Notes under the pieces: model-generated
What the model was told of the DNA's origin: nothing
The model's input: the letters and a program-made list of their open reading frames with translations, nothing else
The model's database searches: none
Source: Aquimarina brevivitae
GTDB lineage: Bacteria; Bacteroidota; Bacteroidia; Flavobacteriales; Flavobacteriaceae
Assembly: GCF_004216895.1 (NCBI RefSeq)
Contig: NZ_SGXE01000003.1
Coordinates: forward strand, 62,001 to 126,000
Direction of reading: 5' to 3'
DNA length: 64,000 nucleotides
Program-made: the position numbers and the translations under genes
Shown here: positions 36,001 through 43,078 of the stretch, piece by piece
Position numbering within the stretch: position 1 is the first letter of the stretch
How the letters are laid out: every line of letters begins with the position of its first letter

Positions 36001-37681
36001 CTAAGGCTTGTTTTGATTTTTCTGAGATTTCTTTACGTTCTGTATTCTGCTCTTCGGTTTTTTTGGTTCCTTCTTTTGCAAGTGCCAGATCCTCTCTCTG
36101 CTTTTCTAAAACTGCATCTAATCCGTGAGAATGAATTTCTTTTTCAGCAGCATGCCTTTTCATTTCGTAGCCTTTTTCTCGAAGCATCTCCCCGATATAA
36201 CCAAGACCTCTTACTTGAGTATCTATAGTTCCTTGTCGTGGTAACGCCTCCCCTGCACTATCTACAGGAGCTTCCATGTTAGGCTGCTGAAAAGGTTGTG
36301 GCTCTGCAGGTATTTCTACAGCTAATGCAGCCTGTTCTGCTTGTTGTGCCCGTTGTGCAGAGGATTCTGCTTGTGACATATTAGATTCAGGTGCAGGTTC
36401 TACTTCAGCTGTATCTCCTTCACCAGGCTGGGCTTCTTCAGAAAGTTGCTGATCCATTTGTTCTTTTTGTTCAGCTATTTTGGCTTGTGCTTCTCCGCCT
36501 CTGTCTACAGGAGGAGTAGTTACACCCTCAGACTGAACCTCTCCTTTTTCCTGGTGTACCTCTCCTCTTGGTGGGTCTTTCTTTTCGTTTTTTTCTTCGT
36601 CGCTTAAATCATCTTGATTTTTTACGTTATCGTCATTATTTATTTTACTGTTCGACTTTCCTTCTACTTCCTGTCCGTCATTAGGTTTTTCTGGTTTACC
36701 CTCAGGGCTTGCTTTTTTTTCTGTAGGTGTAAAGCGTTGTATAGAAGTGCCAGATGCTCCTTGTTGAACCGTATGTGTCAATTCATGAGCTAGTAAATGT
36801 TTCCCGGTACTACTATCTGGATTATACTTACCTTCATTAAAATAGATATCATTACCGTGGGTAAATGCGTGTGACCCTAAGTCTTTATTCATTTGAACAG
36901 CAGTAGCATCGGTATGAACCTTTACCTTACTAAAATCAGTGCCAAAGCCAGCGTTCATTTCATTTTTAGTAGTACTTGATAGAGATTGACCTCCACCTTT
37001 TGAAGAACTTAATGTATTCTCTATACTGCCGGTATTACTAGCTGATGAATTATCTTCTTTTTTGGTTTGCACAGCAGGAGACTCCTTCTCCTCTTTTTTT
37101 TCTTTTTTAACCGTTGGTAGCTGAATAGTATTAGTTAGTGGTTCTCCTTCCTTGGAAGTCTCTTCTTTTCCTCCTTCTGTTGTTTCATTTTCCAAGGATT
37201 GTTCAGGAAGTGCTTCTTCCTCCTTCTTATCTGATGTTTCCTCAGGAACTTGTGGAAGTTCTATTTTTCCTTTTCTTTGTATAGTTTGAACTTCCTTTTT
37301 TTGAACGTGCTCTTCTTTTTCACATTCTGCACATTTTTCCTGTATCTGCTCTTCTTCAGAGCTTTTTTGAACCAAAGGAGATATCGATTCAACTAAAGGT
37401 TTTTGTTGAATGTCGACTTGTTTACCTGCCCCTTCTTCTACTTCATCAGTGTTTTTTCTTTGAATTGTAGGATTAGGTGAAATGAAGGATGTACTTGTTG
37501 GTTCATTTGTTTTTGCGACTACCTGATCCGCAACTCGGTCCGCTTCTTGTTCGTATTTGTCATTTGATTTTCCAATGGAAAGCTTAGGCTGTACAAAGGC
37601 TTCTTCTGAATTAGAAGTCATAAATGCAGATGTTCTACTTTGAGAACCAGAAGATTTATTTGAATTAGAAGCCTTAAACAT
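33089..37681 (-). CDS. DUF4157 eCIS cargo with C-terminal GH-E-like nuclease
   Basis: 1530 residues, the largest gene here. N-terminal motif with QPKL and DKYE-EAD (residues 31-48), shared with the second cargo protein; a charged linker; the DUF4157 eCIS core domain (about 225-312) with the metallopeptidase-like HELTH at 299-303; a long Gln/Glu-rich helical region; a hydrophobic stretch (about 970-1085) that could insert in membranes; and a C-terminal domain with DMGHHPIDAVDFW (1462-1474) and NNYELQHYGYNRH (1503-1515). That last pair of motifs matches the GH-E group of HNH/Endonuclease VII-fold toxins (Gly-His and Glu). No signal peptide. Likely a DNA- or RNA-cleaving toxin loaded into the injection system. 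Confidence 0.85.
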   Translation of the reverse strand: MFKASNSNKSSGSQSRTSAFMTSNSEEAFVQPKLSIGKSNDKYEQEADRVADQVVAKTNEPTSTSFISPNPTIQRKNTDEVEEGAGKQVDIQQKPLVESISPLVQKSSEEEQIQEKCAECEKEEHVQKKEVQTIQRKGKIELPQVPEETSDKKEEEALPEQSLENETTEGGKEETSKEGEPLTNTIQLPTVKKEKKEEKESPAVQTKKEDNSSASNTGSIENTLSSSKGGGQSLSSTTKNEMNAGFGTDFSKVKVHTDATAVQMNKDLGSHAFTHGNDIYFNEGKYNPDSSTGKHLLAHELTHTVQQGASGTSIQRFTPTEKKASPEGKPEKPNDGQEVEGKSNSKINNDDNVKNQDDLSDEEKNEKKDPPRGEVHQEKGEVQSEGVTTPPVDRGGEAQAKIAEQKEQMDQQLSEEAQPGEGDTAEVEPAPESNMSQAESSAQRAQQAEQAALAVEIPAEPQPFQQPNMEAPVDSAGEALPRQGTIDTQVRGLGYIGEMLREKGYEMKRHAAEKEIHSHGLDAVLEKQREDLALAKEGTKKTEEQNTERKEISEKSKQALDESKQRQQFVAAEAPGLAQEADSGKEDSSALASDADSKASQSKSEIPDDPDARADAEQQSGEMDQTAQGAQSMDQAITQTGERARQYGQDAEVAAQDNQQSEGSIQETDNTITQIDGRVTEMNAANEASNISIENAGPGPELIRQHSRRTAQSGEELIAASIVMEQELNALQDEYLSSMASIESKEDAEKRIQEEQAQQEPDVTPEEQQLYDLAGMSDEEQEQQISQMSEEEKTGLMATLDRMITSAPDNGTDATEGARTRVDLGAVNQAISGAQSAVVRGGMEAVAGDYGTMAADALGVGPDPSDPRAPQIQQVDQQRNARVSGVLDIADQNMNFLSQEQQQQLAERLVGESITDDIKNINVLQMGRDMLIGMVNPAMALEGVVGGFEKTFTGVANIFNAEAWQQDPLGNLLQVAADISTGLAMIFSSILGIAGMITALMVALTIISWGTLSPITAPVIGWMGTVMTYAGWGAIISGSLSVYFNSLAYIKNLHDAGTATTARELFGNTEQMKQNATDGFQGAMAVVEGVGAVKMGPSLSSGDFMANVPRSPGAFARQTINGAREGLSAAASLPGRAARGARRLFGAGRQGLVSFKQKIQRFFRGGGPDLDVDMPNSRRQDILADNRTRNLDEMTPEQRRIDLEETANNQPRGIDPDSPYHATHDIEIESNGHTYRRRRDGNGWCRFSAQECGIADSELPDDVRAMIDDNDRILREQGALDDTPENIEAARRDAERDIAESEGRTQNTDEVLETETPQTQTPQTNPNHTPRQRDFEAEIQRRLDNGDINATQAQQLRAYNDANPSGSRNIDSVLEDVNNPNLELNPESGRFRDPNASTSRRSEYMGSTPQKSSSIGTEVKDRMRAQGRLRDNPLTGKEEVYGPIRRADGTIEDGWFDIDDADMGHHPIDAVDFWNDGDPLNGIPPGRELGPRHPRILEWMRDSNNYELQHYGYNRHMGGSTTSRYLPPIE

Positions 37682-37693
37682 TATCTACCTTTA

Positions 37694-38038
37694 TTAATTA
37701 ACTACGGTTATTTTATTTGTATCTATTATTTGGTTATTGATTTTCAAAGCAAGTTGATAATTGCCGGTAGATGAAAATATAGCTTCTCCTAATGGCCATA
37801 CAACTTTTTCTGATTTTCCAGATTTTATTTTGATACTTAAATACGTACCATTCTGAACTGTAAGATCCCAGGCAAAACTTCTCTTATTATTTACATATAG
37901 TTGAAGTTTTGAAATATCAAAAGTTAACGTTTCGTTTGTATTATTAGTCATTATTATCCCTATTCTGAACGTATTTAATTCTGATTTAGAAATTTTATCG
38001 CGGTTATTTATCAATTCTATTTTTATCCCATTATCCAT
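37694..38038 (-). CDS. Small Ig-like protein between the two cargo genes
   Basis: 114 residues, predicted all-beta. Alternating strands such as FRIGIIMTNNTNETLTFDI, YLSIKIKSGKSEKVVWPLG and GNYQLALKIN look like a single immunoglobulin-type sandwich. No signal peptide. It lies 12 nt upstream of the nuclease cargo gene and one nucleotide downstream of the other cargo gene, so it is probably a partner of one of them, for example a loading adaptor. That is a guess from position. Confidence 0.62.
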   Translation of the reverse strand: MDNGIKIELINNRDKISKSELNTFRIGIIMTNNTNETLTFDISKLQLYVNNKRSFAWDLTVQNGTYLSIKIKSGKSEKVVWPLGEAIFSSTGNYQLALKINNQIIDTNKITVVN

Positions 38039-38039
38039 A

Positions 38040-39953
38040 TCAAAACACGAAATTACTTACGGTTCTTAGTACGAAGGCTCCGTTTTTTGTTATGATGGTC
38101 GTGCCATTGGGTAACATGGTAAATGCTTGTACCGTATTTGTAAACACTCTACCTCGAGCATCTGGCTCACCGTCTATTTTATATTTATTTGGTATTACCC
38201 ACTCAAATGTTCCGAAACTAAAGGGTGGGTTAGCACCTGTTTGCTCTGCGTGATCAAAAAGCCCAGCGTTATTATCATTAAAACCTAAATAATTAGGATT
38301 AGGGTTATGAAACAAGGTAGCAGCACCAAACTGACTGTAATAACCTGAAATGTTAGTTGCTGGGCCAGGTTCTTCAAACCACATCGTTCTCCCCAAATTT
38401 ACATTCATAGGTTGTACAGAAACATTAAGAATCATACATGCTCCTGCAGATCCCGCTGGTATTGCGTGCCTATTGCCAACCACCATATTTAAACCATTAG
38501 GGGGGACTACAGTAAAAGGAATTACTTTTGTACCTCCCGGAGTTGTAATTGTTACTGTTGGGCTTGATGCAATAGGAGGTGCTTCCCATACCACATTAGC
38601 TCCATTATTCCCTCCTATTATATGTCCATCAGAAACTGACCAAGTGCCGGCTGTACTAGCAGTTAATCTCACTCGTTCTCCTACACCTACTGTTTTCCTT
38701 GTATCGCTTGTACCATCAGGAGCAGACTTAATTGTTTGCGTTGTTACCGTTGGCGGAGTTGTTGGCGGGGGATTTACCGGAACCGCGGGTGGTAAAGAAG
38801 GTGCGCCGCCTGAGAACAAACTGTCCAAGGCGGACATTGTGCTTGGTCCTAATACACCATCAACTCCTAATGATGAAGCCCGTTGAAAATCACGTAGTGC
38901 ATTACGGGTTTCACTTCCAAACTTTCCATCTACACCAAATCTAGGAAGTGGAAAGCCTGCATCAACTAATGCTTGTTGCATCAGGGAAACTGCCGCACCA
39001 TTATCCCCTTTTTTTAATGTTTTTTCATTATCCAGACATGCCTCTAAATCAAGATTACCAGAAAATCGTGCCGCCGTTAAGTCATTACCGTCGCCAATGG
39101 TAAACTGTAATTGACTTGGCACCATACCCTCTTGTTGAATAGTGTGTGTAAGCTCATGCGCCAAAAGATGTTTTCCTTCACTGGAATTAGCATCAAATTT
39201 ATTTTTATTAAAGTAAATATCTGTGCCATTTGTAAATGCTTGGGCCCCCATCTGCTTCGTCATATCTTGAGCTTCAGACCCGGTATGTATATGAACATCA
39301 CTAAAATCCGCACCAAATCCGGTTTCCATTTCTTTTTTTGTACTATCTGGTAACCTACTTCCTTTTCCTTTACTATTTCCTAATTGTGATTCTACACGCT
39401 GTGATGGATTCGTTGGTGAATTGGCTTTTGCCTGAACTGTTTCCTCTTCTTCTGCTTTTTGCTGTATGGATTCTTCCTCTTCTTTGGTTTGCGCCACCTC
39501 TTCTTCTTCCTGCTTCTGGACGGGTTCTTCTTCCACTTTGGTTTGAGCCATTTCCTCTTCTTCTGCTTTCTGAACAGGTTCCTCGTCTTTCTTAGTTTGG
39601 GCAACCTCCTCTTCCTCTTGTTTTTGAATTGGTTCCTCTTCTTCCTTGGTTTGCGCTAACTCTTCTTCCTCTTGCTTTTGAACGTTGCCTTCTTGCTCTT
39701 TGAACATACTAGTCTGCACCAAAGGAGTTACGGAAGCTGCTAATGGTTTGGCTTGCACTTCTTCTTCATTAGCATCTTTTTTTTGTAACGCTCCATCTGA
39801 TGTTTTGGAGGTTTGATTGACTACAGCATCAGCCATTTTATCTGCTTCCACTTCATATTTATCACCAGGCTGACCTACCTTCAATTTTGGTTGTATGAAA
39901 GGTCTTTCCTGTCTGGATTCTTTTCCTTGTCGTTTTCTTCTAAAATGTCTCAT
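38040..39953 (-). CDS. DUF4157 eCIS cargo with peptidoglycan-binding domain and unknown C-terminal domain
   Basis: 637 residues. In order: basic N-terminus and the shared motif QPKL / DKYEVEAD (21-38); an acidic tandem repeat (about 93-172) of Gln-Lys-Glu-rich units; DUF4157 domain with HELTH at 266-270; a peptidoglycan-binding domain (about 312-380, FGVDGKFGSETRNALRDFQ); a Pro-rich linker (385-402); an Ig-like strand region (about 403-485); and a C-terminal domain of about 150 residues that I do not recognise. Likely a second injected effector, whose activity would lie in that last domain. Confidence 0.78.
   Translation of the reverse strand: MRHFRRKRQGKESRQERPFIQPKLKVGQPGDKYEVEADKMADAVVNQTSKTSDGALQKKDANEEEVQAKPLAASVTPLVQTSMFKEQEGNVQKQEEEELAQTKEEEEPIQKQEEEEVAQTKKDEEPVQKAEEEEMAQTKVEEEPVQKQEEEEVAQTKEEEESIQQKAEEEETVQAKANSPTNPSQRVESQLGNSKGKGSRLPDSTKKEMETGFGADFSDVHIHTGSEAQDMTKQMGAQAFTNGTDIYFNKNKFDANSSEGKHLLAHELTHTIQQEGMVPSQLQFTIGDGNDLTAARFSGNLDLEACLDNEKTLKKGDNGAAVSLMQQALVDAGFPLPRFGVDGKFGSETRNALRDFQRASSLGVDGVLGPSTMSALDSLFSGGAPSLPPAVPVNPPPTTPPTVTTQTIKSAPDGTSDTRKTVGVGERVRLTASTAGTWSVSDGHIIGGNNGANVVWEAPPIASSPTVTITTPGGTKVIPFTVVPPNGLNMVVGNRHAIPAGSAGACMILNVSVQPMNVNLGRTMWFEEPGPATNISGYYSQFGAATLFHNPNPNYLGFNDNNAGLFDHAEQTGANPPFSFGTFEWVIPNKYKIDGEPDARGRVFTNTVQAFTMLPNGTTIITKNGAFVLRTVSNFVF
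39438..39677 (-). repeat. Glu-rich tandem repeat inside the second DUF4157 cargo gene
   Basis: Encodes residues 93-172, about four degenerate units of around 20 residues, with the pattern QK-x-EEEE-x-AQTK-x-EEEP. On the DNA level it is a CTTCTT-rich plus-strand stretch, prone to slippage. A flexible acidic spacer between the loading motif and the core domain. Confidence 0.8.
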
Positions 39954-39974
39954 GCTAACCGATATTTAGTACTT

Positions 39975-40844
39975 CTAGGCAACATTGCCATTTACCTGTT
40001 GCTTTGGAATTACTTTATGTTTTTCTAAAGCAATTTTGACCTGAGCATACCAATAGGGAAAAATTCTATATAAACGATGCTCTATTTCCTGTTCAATCTT
40101 GTGGTGATATTTCTTTAAGCCAAATAGATGGCTATAGCCTATATCTTTTGCGTTAGTAGCATGTTGGTTTACGTTATACCCCCTTAAAACCACATTGGGT
40201 TTTACTCGATAATGGTCTAAGAGACAAGCCAAATTATATTGCTCTATGACAATACAAGGTTCATATCCTTTAATTTTGAAAGGAGTAAAATCAGTCCTGT
40301 TTTCAAGATACTGACGTTCAACTTGATAATAGGCATTTACAAATTTGTTTCGTAATGAAAGCTCATTGAACCCAAGAACTCCACAACTATATGAGTGCCC
40401 CAAGTCGGGATTCCAATATGGCATATGACTACAAAGTGGATTAAAAAAATCTAATTGAGGCTTATAATGTATAGTATACCCTCCTTCTCTTCGCTCTAGC
40501 AGCACTTTATTAAAATTAAAATCAATCTTTTTCTTGATAAACACATCATTATCCAGATGCACAAAAGGTACATTTTGTCTTTCTATTGCGTGAATTTTAG
40601 CTCTTACCCATACTTCTTTATCAGGCTCAATATTCATTTTCGTCACTCTACAAGGGAGCATATATAAAAACTTATAGGCTGTTTTATCTACAAAAAGCTC
40701 AATATCCTTATACCATAGATGTGCATACAACACACTCAGAGCGGTCATATATATTGTTTCCTTAAGCTTATTTCCCATATACCAACGGTTGTTGACCAAA
40801 GGATATGCATCTAAACTGAATATGATTTTTGGTTCGTTGTGCAT
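39975..40844 (-). CDS. Glycosyltransferase-like protein (GT-A features)
   Basis: 289 residues, no signal peptide or membrane helix. N-terminal half looks like a GT-A fold: KIIFSLDAYPLV, an early NNRWYMGN element, and HLDNDVF with an Asp98-Asn-Asp100 D-x-D motif that would hold a metal and a nucleotide sugar. Many Tyr, His and Trp residues. Located 10 nt from the nucleotidyltransferase-fold gene, inside the eCIS operon. It could modify cargo or particle, or be a cargo itself. The fold call is from motif and strand pattern only. Confidence 0.6.
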   Translation of the reverse strand: MHNEPKIIFSLDAYPLVNNRWYMGNKLKETIYMTALSVLYAHLWYKDIELFVDKTAYKFLYMLPCRVTKMNIEPDKEVWVRAKIHAIERQNVPFVHLDNDVFIKKKIDFNFNKVLLERREGGYTIHYKPQLDFFNPLCSHMPYWNPDLGHSYSCGVLGFNELSLRNKFVNAYYQVERQYLENRTDFTPFKIKGYEPCIVIEQYNLACLLDHYRVKPNVVLRGYNVNQHATNAKDIGYSHLFGLKKYHHKIEQEIEHRLYRIFPYWYAQVKIALEKHKVIPKQQVNGNVA

Positions 40845-40853
40845 GCTTGAGTT

Positions 40854-41414
40854 TTATAATGAGTTTTTCTCCTTTAGAAATTCGATATTGTTATACAAAG
40901 AAGCTTTTCTACTGTGCTTGTATAATCGCTTCCACTCATACTTTTCTCCCATATTTTTAGAGGTTAGTAAAGGAATTTGATTGTTGTGAAATTTCTTCAT
41001 TTCCTCAAATGAGGCGTGATATACTATTGTACCTAATAAAGGAGATTTTGTTAACCGAATAGGACCAAAATTCCTTTTGAAATAGTCTATATGAACCCTT
41101 CGTTCATTGACAAAATATTCAGATACAAAGACCTCTTTTACTTTATCATTTTGATAAAAACTACATCTAAATTTTTGTAAGTCGCTCTGGTCTTTGATTG
41201 GTTCTAAATCTTCTTCGTTTTCAAAAATGATATCCAAATCGTTAACTGGCATTTGATAATATTGTCTCAAATTAAGGTAATCCGCTACTCCTCCAACAAA
41301 AGCAATTTTAGATATATCAAGTGTATTAAGCACAAAGTTTATAGTCTCCTTTTGCTCTTGATAAATATATTGGTGATCTAATTCTAGAATTTTATCTATA
41401 GGTTCTTTAATCAT
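40854..41414 (-). CDS. Nucleotidyltransferase-fold protein
   Basis: 186 residues. The nucleotidyltransferase signature is visible: Gly41-Gly42 followed by Asp59-Leu-Asp61 (in VNDLDIIF) and a third acidic residue, Asp110, in VHIDYF. The nearest relatives in shape are AbiEii-type or minimal nucleotidyltransferases that add a nucleotide to RNA or protein. It sits between the tape measure gene and the glycosyltransferase-like gene in the eCIS operon. Substrate unknown; effector or particle-modifying enzyme are both possible. Confidence 0.68.
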   Translation of the reverse strand: MIKEPIDKILELDHQYIYQEQKETINFVLNTLDISKIAFVGGVADYLNLRQYYQMPVNDLDIIFENEEDLEPIKDQSDLQKFRCSFYQNDKVKEVFVSEYFVNERRVHIDYFKRNFGPIRLTKSPLLGTIVYHASFEEMKKFHNNQIPLLTSKNMGEKYEWKRLYKHSRKASLYNNIEFLKEKNSL

Positions 41415-41425
41415 AATGTTTTTGT

Positions 41426-43078
41426 TTACCAGTCAACAAATAGCAATTTATCCTTCCATTTCAGTTTAATAATCGATATGTTCCAAGATATTTTGTCTAG
41501 TAAAATATCTTGGGTCTTTCGTTCTATAATTATCTGTGGGCGATCTTGATCTACTTTTAATTTACCAGGACGTTGTAGAAACTCATTTTGAAGTAATTCT
41601 ATAGAAGAATTTTTAAGTACGGACCAATGCGATAGTAATGATTTGAGCATATCCTCTACCTGGTATTTAACCTTATCTTCAAGGACAACAAACCGATTTA
41701 TGGGTTGGTTAATAGGAAGGTTACAAAGAAATTTTTCAAAAACCATTAAGTTTTCAGGTTGCTGCTGCTTTCCCGTTGCCACATAATGTAATAGATGCAC
41801 TGCTTTTTCTTTATCAATTATCTCATTTTGATCATTGATTAGATTACAGTTGAGTAATAATTGAGCAAGAAAGGGATGAGTGAGTATCAGCCCGGCATTG
41901 TCTATATAGTGTTCCTGATCAATCAAAGAAAATTTAAAGTCTTCAGATGAAGTCCTGAACGTATCCACAACTTTATTCTGTGGAGCGCTGTTAACTTTCA
42001 AATCCCTATTGATCACAGTATTCTTATCTTCAGTAGGTTTTGAGCTTTGATCATCCTGGCTACTTTTTGATTTGAGCTGATCGGACTTATTGATGTTCAT
42101 TTTCTGATTAACCTCCGTTTGGTCTGTATCTTTAAGGTTTTCTTCATTTGTATCATTTGGAAATGATTGGGAAAGCGGATTATTTGTCCTAGCCAAATTT
42201 TCAAAATCGTTCACTACAGATTCTAAAGAAAATAGTAGCTCTAATTCGGTCTGCTGTTGAAGTTTTGCTACTATAAATTGTTCCAAGAGCTCTTTAGATG
42301 GGTTACTACCAGTTATCTTTGGTAACTCATATATAAAATCTAACAATAAACTGCTAAAGGCTTTTGGGCTTGATGTTGGAAAAAATATTTTAAATGGTAA
42401 TCGCCAAAAATTAGTTCTATTAGGGTTTTTAAAACTTGCAATTGCCTTTGTTAGTTTCTTAACTAAAATTAATTTATCTTCTTTAGAAGCGCATTCTATA
42501 ATATTTTTATGGTGTAAGATTTCAAAAACACTACTGATGAAGGCATCGTCAAATTGTTTAATCAAACGAATTACGGCCTGCTCTTCTTGTAAAACACTAC
42601 TTAGTTTATCTAATCCTTCGCCAACAGATAGGTGATCTATGACATCCTTTTCAAAAAGAATAGCATCTTTATTTGATATATCCCACCATGCCGTAGTACC
42701 ATTTTGCAAAAAATAGATCCATTTATCTAAAATTCGATCTTGTAACTTGTTAATCTTAATCGAATTATCTTGAACACCCGATAAAGCACTTTCTTTTAAT
42801 TCATCAACTTTTGCTACAACCTTATTTAGAATCAAGGGCTTTAATTCTTTCAGGTCTTCTTTATTCCCCAAAGGAATATCAATAGTCAAGTTGTCTATTT
42901 GAATGATCCGACCAGCTTCTCCCTCGGTAAGTTCATCAAAATACTGCTGCAGTTCAGGAAGCAAAGTAAACTTGATAAAATTACTTAGGTTATCTTTTAG
43001 GTAATATGCCTTATCCTTTGAAGAGGTATTGACCTCTACAAAAACTTTATTAATGATATGTGTGCTAGAACTGTTCAC
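41426..43078 (-). CDS. eCIS tape measure protein (Afp14-like)
   Basis: 550 residues. The N-terminus (HIINKVFVEVNTSSKDKAYYLKDNLSNFI, then LPELQQYFDELTE and IDNLTIDI) matches the contractile injection system tape measure family, which sets tube length and is built into the particle's core. Overlaps the fibre-like gene by 14 nt. The middle has a polar low-complexity stretch (around residues 300-370) between helical segments. Assigned from N-terminal pattern and gene order. Confidence 0.85.
   Translation of the reverse strand: MNSSSTHIINKVFVEVNTSSKDKAYYLKDNLSNFIKFTLLPELQQYFDELTEGEAGRIIQIDNLTIDIPLGNKEDLKELKPLILNKVVAKVDELKESALSGVQDNSIKINKLQDRILDKWIYFLQNGTTAWWDISNKDAILFEKDVIDHLSVGEGLDKLSSVLQEEQAVIRLIKQFDDAFISSVFEILHHKNIIECASKEDKLILVKKLTKAIASFKNPNRTNFWRLPFKIFFPTSSPKAFSSLLLDFIYELPKITGSNPSKELLEQFIVAKLQQQTELELLFSLESVVNDFENLARTNNPLSQSFPNDTNEENLKDTDQTEVNQKMNINKSDQLKSKSSQDDQSSKPTEDKNTVINRDLKVNSAPQNKVVDTFRTSSEDFKFSLIDQEHYIDNAGLILTHPFLAQLLLNCNLINDQNEIIDKEKAVHLLHYVATGKQQQPENLMVFEKFLCNLPINQPINRFVVLEDKVKYQVEDMLKSLLSHWSVLKNSSIELLQNEFLQRPGKLKVDQDRPQIIIERKTQDILLDKISWNISIIKLKWKDKLLFVDW

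Noticed and set aside
38350-38886. 178-codon plus-strand ORF opposite the second DUF4157 cargo gene
   Set aside because: Antisense to a well-supported gene, with no family pattern.
39338-39659. Plus-strand ORFs across the Glu-rich repeat
   Set aside because: They are shadows of the repeat in the cargo gene (Leu/Phe-rich translation of CTT/TTC runs).
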